This document shows positions 55,523 to 64,000 of a stretch of DNA of 64,000 nucleotides, piece after piece. Every line of letters starts with the position of its first letter. Position 1 is the first letter of the stretch. Source of the stretch: Tetradesmus obliquus (lineage: Eukaryota; Chlorophyta; Chlorophyceae; Sphaeropleales; Scenedesmaceae); the NCBI GenBank assembly GCA_030272155.1, contig CP126192.1:3630501-3694500 (forward strand). Reading direction: 5' to 3'. Below the pieces are notes generated by a model, which was not told where the DNA came from, did not search any database, and saw nothing but the letters and a program-made list of their open reading frames with translations. The translations under genes were made by a program, and so were the position numbers.

Positions 55523-58500
55523 CAGCACAATGCCACCAGCACGCAGCACAGCAGGCGTGTGAGACATCGTGGTCTGCAAATATGGCCCACACAAGCATTG
55601 CTTTCCAACTAGCACGACGCATATCACGGCGACAATACGGCAGCATCTGAAGCGCACAGCAGTTGCATAGATTTGCATTGCCACCAGAAACAGCAGCACC
55701 CTCTCACCGTGACAGTAGCCCTGCCAGCAGCGGCAGCCCGCCACTCCTCATCAGCTCCTCAGCGTTCCTTTTACTGGCCACACACGTGAGCCAGCACAGC
55801 TCAATCGCCGCCAGCACTTGGCTCACGCGCTCGCCCGACAAAAAGTGGCCACCCGCAGCAGCTGCTGCAGTGCTGCTGCTGCTTTTGCTGCTGCCATCGG
55901 CTGCTGGCCCTGCTGCAGCTCCTGCTGTATCTCCACTTGCAGGACTGCCTGTTGCAGCTGCAGCTGCTGCAGCGCCTGCTTTGCCGGCTGCTGCTGTGCT
56001 GGCAGCCTGCTGCTGTCGCAGCACCTCCAGCAGCTGTGGATAGCCAGCATACTTGTACGGAGCAAGCACTGCGCCATAGCGCCGGAACAGGATGCACTGC
56101 GCCCGCAGCATGAGCAGCAGCCGCCATGCCTGGGGCCCCTGGCCGCCTGCCGCGCCCGCCTGCAGGCGCTCATAGGCCTTCTGCACTTGCAGGAACTTGG
56201 CTCGCGCCTCAGGTGAGGGGTTCTTGTCGGGATGGTACCTGCACAGCAGCGCAGCAGCACGGTGCCTTGTTGAATGATTACACCGTAGCATGCCCTGCCA
56301 CCAAAAAACAGAGCTACACACAGCAAGCTAGCAACAGAAGGAGCCGCTCCGTTTCTGCAGCAGCATGGCATGGCCCTGCATTTACACACAACACGCATAT
56401 ACACATAGAAGGCAGCTGCAAATCACAGCGCGCGCACGCACCTGCGCGCCAGGGCCCTGTAGGCCCTCCGCATGTCATCCTCGCTGACAACTCCATCGGG
56501 CCCTGGGCTGAGCCCTAAAGCCTCGCAGGCTTGTGTCTCACTCATGGCCAGGGGCTGCCGTGCCAGCTCAGCGCGCCACTGCTCCATCAGCGCCTGCGGT
56601 TTGCATTTTGCGTTTTGCATTTTTGTTAGGGTATTGTGCATGCATGGATCAGCGTCTGCAGGTATGTAAAGTGGAATGCAGCGTTGCTGCTTATATAGCT
56701 GATGGTGTGTGGCAGCTTGGCGCTGAAGTAGAGCTTCACACACAGCGCAGCCTGTGCAGCAAGCTGGCAGCAAGCTGGCAGCAAGCTGGCTGTCAAGCTG
56801 CCAGCAAGCTGCCACGCTGCCAGAACACATCACGCTGCTGCCAAACATATGCAGCACATGCCGCACCTGCAGCAGCGGGATATGCTCCACCACGGGCCAG
56901 CCCCTGAACCGCTCCTCATCACACAGGTTGCCCAGGTAGTAGCGGTGGCACCAGATCTCATCAGACAGCTCGGGCCAGGCCAGCGGGGGAGGCGGTGTGT
57001 ACTCATATACAGCGTGGCAGTGCTGCGCCAGGCGGTGCGGGAAGTCGCCTAGGTGCTGCAGGGATGCAACACATGCAGCGGGCAGAGTAATGCAAGGAGG
57101 TATCCAGGTGAAGGGGAAACCGGGCGCATGCATGCGTCCTGGAGCCAGGCAAACTTGGCAGCGCTCAACGGCAGCTGCACCATTAAGTTGTGCAAAGCGC
57201 AAATGCTGTGGCAAGGGACACGAATCAGTGCGTGCACGCCCACTGCACTAGAACAGCTGTCATAATGTGAGTAGGCCTCATCCCATGGCATACACACACG
57301 CGGAACATCCTGCGGCTGTGGCAACTTCAGCTACACAGCCTACCTGCAGCATTGCCGGGATCAGCCGCTGCTGCCGCATGCCGGCTGTCCAGATGATCTC
57401 AGGCGTGGCGTGGTCTCCCGCCAGCGCAGCAGCAAACACGCCCGGCCCGTAGCTCTCCAGCATGTGCAGCAAGCTCTCAGGCAGCAGCGCGCCCAGGTAG
57501 CTGCGCTGCACCAGCGGCAGCCCGGCAGTCACCTCCGCCGCGCCCCTACAGGCATAGGCATACGCAGTACAGCAGTAAAAGATGTAACTGGACGAATTTG
57601 CTCTGCAAAATCGGTCAGCAGCGTCGTCTGTATACATGCCTTACTTGCACTCGAGCAGCAAGTGTGGGTCATGTTTACACAGCAGCAGCCGCACCGGAAG
57701 CCCTGCACCAGGTGTGCCGCCTTGAACAGCCCCGCCAGCTCCTCCAGGTTGCTGCCGCAGTAGGCCAGCCCAAACAGGAACGCGCCGCTCAGGTACAGCC
57801 GAGACAGCGCCGCGGCGTTGTGCGCCAGGATGCACGTGAGCAGCGACGCGGCAGCGGACACCAGCGCAGGCTCGCCTGCACGTGCAGGCATCAACATGAC
57901 ATATTCTGTATGCAGGGCCTAAGCACCTAAACAAACACAAGAACTTTGCGAGAGTGTTGAGCAGTATGCACTGTTGGCAAATCAACCTGCCTTCTTTACT
58001 AAGGCCATCCATGGGCCTAGTAATTATGACCCTGATGTGTTTGCCAGAGGTTCACATGCTTGCAGGAACACATACTCGGAGCAGCACCCACCTGTAAGGA
58101 TGACCTGCGCTATGTGTGGCAGGCAGGAGGGGGCTGCCAGGCCCACGTGGGCACGCGGCAGCGGCTGCAGCACCGCGCCAGCCTCATCCACTGCAGGCTG
58201 CAGGGACGCAAGCTGCTGCAGGATCTGCGGACGGCAAACAGTGGTGGTTGTGTGTTGGCAAGAATGCTTGGCAGCACGGGCACCGCATGCAGCTGGTGCT
58301 GTGTCATATAGTGCTGATCACAGTTGACCCTGTTTGTTGTTGCTGTTCTTGTTGTTCATGGAAGGGACATGAAAAGGCTACAGAGCCAGACGCAAGAGTG
58401 CATCCAGCATACTCCAGGCCTATCACACAGCACACGCTCCTCCAACGCGCTGCCTGTTGACATGATCGACGTGCAGCACATCATATACTTGTACTGCAAA

Positions 58501-61500
58501 CACCCTTTTGCAACAAGCCTCATATTTCACCTCCCCCCCCCCCCCCCCAACCCCTACACACACAAACACACACCTGCAGCGCCACCAGAGCAGCCTCGAA
58601 GGGCCCCAGCAGCCCCAGCCTGCTGCAGCACATCCAGCGCAGCTCACGCACAGCAGACAGCCGCGCAGGCCCCTGCATGCCCAGCGCCCACACCCAGGTG
58701 TCATGCGTTATTTCGCCGCGGCTGTGCAGCTGCCGTAACGCCTCTTTGCTAAGCGGGCCTGCTCTGCCTGACTCATCAGGACCAGGTACTTTTTCCTCGC
58801 CTACTTGGTAGAACTCCGGGCGCTGCTGCTGCTGCTTGCTGGTGACGCTATTATCAGTGCCAGTCGAGCCTGCTGCTGGGTCTGGTTGTGCTGCTGCTTT
58901 GCTGCTGCTGCTGCTGGCTGCTGCTGCTGTGGTGTGCTGCTGTGGGTCAGGGCTGTAGCCGTGTGGGTAGAAGCACCACTCCTTGGGGGCCTGCAGGACA
59001 GGGGCACGGCAGTTGCCAAGTGCACTAGTTTAATTTCATAGGCAGATGGCGCACAGAGCATGGCTGACGCCTCTGCAGTTGATTTGTTTCCTGCATACAC
59101 GGAACTGCTGCCAGAACATTTGCACATTTGCTAGCAATCCTGCATTCGGCACATGAGTTACATTGATGAGGCATCAGATGCGCCAGCGGCTGCAGCTAGC
59201 GTAGCTGTCACGCTGCTGTGTGCATGCTGTGTGGCTGCTACTTGTTGCAGCTCAAACATTTGCGCTTCTAGCATCCAGCAGGAATCAAGATCAAAGCGGT
59301 ATTTACGAGCACCTGCTGCCGCAGCTAGTACAACTTGTACTGTACAAGCTGTCCAGCTGTTGGGTGCATGCTGTCTGCAGCTCACCTCAGCATGGCTGAT
59401 GCTGGTGATGAGGTGGCCAGCGCCAGCAGCAGCACCGCCGGCCCCAGCAGCAGCTGCTGCAGCCAGCCGCCGCTCAGTGCACTCATGTGCCCCAGCCACA
59501 AAGTCAACCAGCAGCTGCAGCCCGCCATGGTCCATCAGCAGATACCCATTAGCCTTCGCAGCACGCACAGCAGCAGCCTGAGCAGCAGACATCTTCTGCT
59601 GGCTAGGGTTCCTGATGCTGCTGTTGTTACTGCTGGTCAAAGTTTGACCTTGCTGCTGATTGACTGCAGCTGCAGCTGCCACAGACCCTGAGACGTTTGG
59701 CAGTGTGGTTGCTGTGCTGCTGGAGGGTGCCGGCGCTGCCACGTCACCTGCTGCTTTGGGCGCAATCAGCGCCTGCAGGAACAGCAGCAGCGCGTGCCGC
59801 AAGCTGCGCTGCCGCGTGTGATCCAATAGCTGCAGCAGGTGTGGGATGCCCTCAAAAGGCCCTATTGTGCCTGCGTGTGCGCTGTATGCTGCCGCCATGG
59901 CTTTCACACAGAGCTGCTGTGTGATCTTGCCTGAATCGGCACTGCTGCTGCTAGTGCTGCTGTTGCTGCTGTCCGATGTTTCAGGGCAGCAGAGCAGGGT
60001 GTGGTAGCAGGCTGTGAAGAACTCCTTAGGGCTCGCCAGCTTGTCCACGGCAGCTGCAGCAAGGCACACAGCAACAAAATGACGGAAAGTCAACAACCGC
60101 ATATGAAGCTGGCACATAGCCACAGCTGCAAGTCCTTCAGAAAAATTAGGTCGCATCTTCATCCGCCCCTACAAGCATAGCCGAGTTACATGCTAGCATG
60201 CTACACAGCAGACATTGCATATCACCCTAGGGCTCAGTTCAAGGCATGCCGCCAGAGCTGCTGCCAGACCTGCTGCCAAACTTGCTGCCTGCAGCCGTGT
60301 AACCCCCAACGATGAAGCCTGCTGCTAAAGGGCACTGCAGGCCCTGCCACTCCAACAGGTGCACTCACTGGGGTCGCCTCCCTCCAGCAGCAGCCGCACG
60401 TACACGCCGCCGATGCACAGCTGGCTGGCGGTGCTGGGGTAGGCCACGGCAAACTCGCCCCAGTTCCAGCTGGGCCAGCCGCCACCACCCTGCAGCACAA
60501 GCGGCACAACAGCACAGCAGCACTTCTTAACATAAGTTGAAGTCAGAACTATGGGATTGCAATGATGTTAGCCTTTGACCATGACGCAAGCATGCCCTGT
60601 GCAGCACCAGCAGCAAGCACGTACAGCCAGAAGCAGCCGCGCCACACTGTGTCCGCTTCAGTGCCAACAGCGACAATACCATTCACAGCATCGCACGCGC
60701 CCACCTTGGCCACGTGTGTGCGTGCAGCGCGCAGCCCTGCCACCTCCCTGTCCACATGCCGTGGGCAGTGACAGCAGCACAACATGCACAGCCATTCCAG
60801 TGCATGTAGCGACGTATCCTGGCAGTCACATCCGCACTTTAGCCACACGCGTGCGTGCAGCGCGCAGCCCCACCACTGGTGGCACCTCCCTGTCCACGTG
60901 ACGTGTGCAGCAACAGCAGCAAACATGCACTGCCATTCCAGTGCACGTAATCATGATCTCAGTGTGTACATCCTCACCTTAGCCACGCGCGTGCGTGCAG
61001 CGCGCAGCCCCGCCACCTCCTTGTCCAGCGCATCGCGCAGCTCGCGGCGCGTGGACTCGTTCCAGACGAGCCCAGCGTGGCAGTGGTCCTTGGAGGCAGC
61101 AGCCCAGAAGGCAGGCCAGTTGCCACGCAGCCCACCAGCAGCCACCTGCCAGGCAGCACGTAAACATGTACAATTGAAGTCAAGCGACAAGGATTGTGGG
61201 GTCCATTTGTTGCCTGCATGCTAACTTTACTAATCCTGAATGACGCCACGTGCAACTGTAGCACAATCCGCTGGACAAATGCGTACGTGGATTTGCAGAT
61301 GACCAAAACACGCATGCATCATAGCACAACATGCCAGACACCGTAGTTTGCATGCAGTATGTAGCTGCACACCCACCTGTGGAAGCGCCGGCGATTGTCT
61401 TGCTGCACCCACAGGCTGGCCTAACGACAACTGCTGCTGCTGCTGGACTGCAGAGGGAGCAGCGCCAGCACCTGCCACTGCTGCAGAAGCGTGGCCGTTT

Positions 61501-64000
61501 GCAAGCACTTGCTGCTGCTGCTGCTGCTGCTGCTGGCTAGCCACGCCAGGGGCTCCTGCTGCAGCTGATAAGGCAGGTAACTGTGCAGCTTGCAGGGGGT
61601 CAACACCTGCTGCTGCTGCTGCTGCCATGGAGGCTGCTGCTGGTGATGCTGGCAACGGTGGTGGAGCTGAGACAGATCCACCGATGGGAGTGCTGCTGCC
61701 AGCAGCTGCAGCGGCGGACAGGGCTGCAGCAGGCGCAGCAGCAGCGCTCCCTACTGCTGCTGGTGCATGTGTTGCTGCCGGTCCAGTTGCTGCTGCAGCT
61801 GAACCCATCCCTACTGCTGCTGCCGCTGCTTGAAGCTTCCCTGCAAGCTGCTGCTGCTGCTGCTGCTGCTTTGGTGCGTTGAGGTAGCGCACCAGTCCTG
61901 GTGGGAAGATGCGCCGCAGCAGCGCCAGTGCTGGCGCGTGCTCATCCGCCCAGGAGGCAACCAGCTCCTGACTGAGCTGCGCCTTCTCACCTGGACAAGA
62001 CATGACAATAACAAAGAATATTCATAACATTCAAGTAGCGGCGCGAAGCGGCTGGCTCAGCTGCGCCTTCTCACCTGCGGTGGTGCCGGGCACAATGAAG
62101 AAAAAACCACAGCGGCATGCACATAGCAGTGGTGCATGGGTGAGCAGGTGGCGTCATTACTTAGCCGTAACAATCAAAACAAAGCTCAACCTGGGCTGGT
62201 AGAAAACACTTAGATGATACAGACAACAGAGTACAAGAACAGCAGCCGCCCACCTGCTGCAAACAGCGCCAGCTGCAGATGGTGCAGCAGTGCACCCTCC
62301 CTTAGCGCCGCATCGCGCATGGGCGCAGCCGCAGCAGCGCCGCACTCTGCGATGGCGCGCATCAACACTGCGGCGCCGTCAGCCACGCGTGCCGCAGGGT
62401 GTGCAAAGAGCCCAAAGAGAGGCCGGCCCAGCGCTGCTGCTGCACGCAGGCAGGCGTCCTGCAGGGAGGTGTCTGTGGTGCGTGCCCCTGGGTCTGCATT
62501 TGAATCAGCAGCACACGCGGCAGCGTCAATGTGATGCACAGCGCGGGGCCGGCAGATGTGTTGAACAGGCTGCTGAGCAAAGGGCGGACCTGTTGGGTTG
62601 GCACAATGCATGCCTGCATACAGGGGTGCTGGCCCAGAGCCAAAGTCAAGGAGACTTCGCTATACACCCTTGCAACAATGACAGAACGTTGAAGGCGGCA
62701 AATGACCACAACAAAACACATTAGTTAGGCTGACTCAGCATGCAAAATAACAACAATAACAACACTCACCGACTGCGATCGCTGCCACCACCTCCAGCAG
62801 GGCCATGCTGGTGAGGGCTGACACATTCTCGCCCGCCAGTGGCTGCAGCAGCACCGCCAGCCGCTCCGCTGCCAGGCTGGGCGGCAGCGCCAGCTGCTTG
62901 GCGGTGCGTGCCGTGGCATTGTCCTCGCGGCTGTTGGTGAGGAAGATGTCCTCCGAGCCCAGCGGCGCAGCAGCTGCACAGCACAACATGCAAGAGGCGA
63001 GCTGTCATCACTTGCAAGCGCCGCAGCCCATTAGGATGGCTGTGCTGGCAAATGCTAACATGCTTCTATGTGCAAGTGGCTGCTGTCAGTTGTGCTGTAG
63101 TTCTGTGGCTGTCCTGTCGCAACTCCTCCTCACACACGACACACAATCTGCGTTCAAAGGCCCCGGCTTGGCAGCAGGCGCACCTCTCAGCAGCCTCCAG
63201 GGTGGCGCGCCATGCCGCGCAGGCGCGGGCGCCATCAGCCGCACCAGCAGCCGCCCAGCCTCAGCGACCACATGGTCGCTGCCGCATGCTAAGCACGCCC
63301 ACACGCGTGCCAGCGCAGCGGGCGCTGCCATGACCTGCTCAGCCATGTGGGGGTTGCTGGCCAGGCGCTGCAGGCAGTGCAGCACGGCTACGGCCTGCGC
63401 ACATGCAGGCGGCAGCGGCAACGACGGCGGGTGCAGGCACAGACATCAGATTAATGCAGCAGTAGTATCAGCAGTTGCAGTGCTGTCTCTGCTGCTGGTG
63501 GGCAGACCTGTGCAAGCTACAGGTAGGCTGTTTAGGATGCTGTTTGTTGCTAATTCCGAAACACGTGCGCTGTCACATGACAGCAGCGCACCTGCTTGAC
63601 GTCGTCTGGTGCCAGCACTGGCGCCGGCAGCCCTGGCTGCAGCTCCTCTGGCAGCAGCGCCAGCACAGCAGTAATGGCCTGCGGGTCAAGCTCACACCCC
63701 TCACCAGCCACCAGTGATACCCCAGCATACGGCACACACGCATTGAACTCATACACACACTCCAACATGAGGTTTGCTGCATCCTGCGGGGTTAGCTGCT
63801 CGCCGCTGCCGGCTGCCGCGTGCTTTGCGTGGCTGCTGCTGCTGCTGCTCTGGAAGCTGTTTGCGAGCTTGGCTGCTGCTGCTGCTGCCGCTGCCATGGA
63901 GCCAGCCGGCGGCTGTGCTGTAGCATTACTGCCAAGGCTGCTGCTACTGCTAGAGGGGCTGCTGGCAAGTGCTGCGGTTGCTGCTGAAGCTGGCGTGCCG
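50858..64000 (-). CDS. RME-8: RME-8 / GRV2 / DNAJC13 endosomal J-domain protein (5' end outside window)
   Basis: Minus-strand exons: 64000-63592, 63394-63145, 62973-62770, 62589-62254, 61990-61377, 61145-60978, 60489-60369, 60053-59386, 58990-58574, 58224-58092, 57875-57695, 57545-57344, 57055-56867, 56593-56442, 56238-55708, 55483-55331, 54762-54395, 54084-53894, 53572-52698, 52528-52321, 51961-50858. About 2,490 residues are visible. RME-8 is a large peripheral endosome protein that recruits Hsc70 for clathrin uncoating and retromer sorting. Seen here: a GYF-like segment (EWCFYPHGY ... VWALGMQG), a J domain split over two exons with intact HPD (ARRYHPDKNP), and IWN repeats (LVWNESTRRELRD, IIWTAGMRQQ, VIWNSGMREELSK, CMWDARM). 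GGVYVRL-type motifs recur beside them. The C-terminus has YRDQRHDMFLPSG. Long Ala/Ser/Gln inserts swell several exons. The N-terminal PH-like part is beyond the edge. Confidence 0.95.
54281..54347 (-). repeat. Echo of an RME-8 exon 3' end and donor
   Basis: Sixty-seven bases copy 54391-54457, the end of exon 54762-54395 with its donor, at four mismatches. The copy lies in the following intron. It has its own acceptor-like atgcag and donor CAG|gtgggt, but its length (55 bases) would shift the frame. Confidence 0.75.
55156..55347 (-). repeat. 24-bp minisatellite (8 copies) across an RME-8 exon/intron border
   Basis: Eight near-identical units start at 55156, 55180, 55204, 55228, 55252, 55276, 55300 and 55324. 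On the minus strand each reads GACATAGTCAA|gtgggtgcag or a one-base variant. The unit nearest the exon (55324-55347) holds the real donor at 55331. The other seven repeat the exon end plus donor. Read through, the array is open and encodes ADIVKWVQ repeats. Confidence 0.92.
58532..58548 (-). other. C17 run: G-tract and quadruplex candidate in an RME-8 intron
   Basis: Seventeen C on the plus strand become a G17 tract preceded by GGGGTT in the RME-8 transcript. It begins about 27 bases after the donor of exon 58990-58574, following a GT-repeat. Confidence 0.75.
60704..61026 (-). repeat. Three tandem copies of an RME-8 exon end plus intron
   Basis: The end of exon 61145-60978 (LRAARTRVAK plus donor) is copied at 60838-60898 and again at 60704-60752, with units of about 134-140 bases. 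The intervening intron (TGCACTGGAATGGC and so on) is copied as well. The true donor is AAG|gtgagg; copy 2 has AAAgtgcgg; copy 3 has AAG|gtgggc. Confidence 0.85.
62059..62077 (-). repeat. Echo of an RME-8 exon 5' end and acceptor
   Basis: Nineteen bases (AGCTGCGCCTTCTCACCTG) are identical to the start and acceptor of exon 61990-61377 (61975-61993). The copy, in the upstream intron, keeps an intact cag acceptor on the minus strand. Confidence 0.65.

Noticed and set aside
55000-55650. Plus-strand ORF with repeated LDYVSLHP units
   Set aside because: It is the antisense reading of the 24-bp minisatellite. The minus-strand reading belongs to RME-8 and fits the exon phase.
1-64000. CRISPR array, bacterial operon or prophage
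   Set aside because: Intron-rich eukaryotic genes throughout; the only regular arrays are a minisatellite and coding repeats.

Overview
This is a nuclear segment from a green alga, most likely a core chlorophyte of the Chlorophyceae (Sphaeropleales-like). The signs are many short GT-AG introns whose acceptors are almost always cag, candidate TGTAA polyadenylation signals behind several genes, heavy CAG/GCA/AGC triplet content giving polyQ, polyA and polyS tracts, and plant-lineage genes such as a Dof factor. The species is an inference; no marker in the window settles it. All exon models were made by hand from splice signals, reading-frame phase and family resemblance.

Layout: (1) 56-320 minus, 5' end of a DUF300/TMEM184-like membrane protein running off the left edge. 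(2) 782-3695 plus, SLC37-type sugar-phosphate MFS transporter. (3) 4731-6484 plus, TMEM41/VTT-domain ER protein. (4) 8288-14753 plus, a large protein with an EF-hand pair inside a cyclic-nucleotide-binding fold. (5) 14993-17721 plus, an unrecognised protein with a zinc-finger-like N-terminus and an F-box-like segment. (6) 18672-24524 plus, receptor-like protein kinase. (7) 26731-28896 minus, plastid-targeted glutathione S-transferase. (8) 30326-40186 plus, RFC1, the clamp-loader large subunit, with 21 coding exons. (9) 41373-44899 plus, Dof transcription factor with a very long Q/A-rich tail. (10) 47500-49224 plus, single-exon orphan. (11) 50858 to beyond 64000 minus, RME-8/GRV2/DNAJC13, 21 exons visible, 5' end outside the window.

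The genes are unrelated housekeeping and regulatory genes, not a cluster. RME-8 and TMEM41 both belong to endomembrane traffic, but nothing here shows joint regulation.

The most unusual structure is a recurring pattern in RFC1 and RME-8: introns carry tandem partial copies ('echoes') of the neighbouring exon edge together with its splice site. One RFC1 echo forms a complete 69-nt, in-phase cassette exon repeating the end of the BRCT domain. One RME-8 exon end has become an 8-copy, 24-bp minisatellite in which every copy carries a usable, frame-preserving 5' splice site. Other notable points are the nested EF-hand/CNBD architecture, an RFC1 start codon standing alone on its exon, and a 260-bp dispersed repeat that may supply the RME-8 poly(A) signal.
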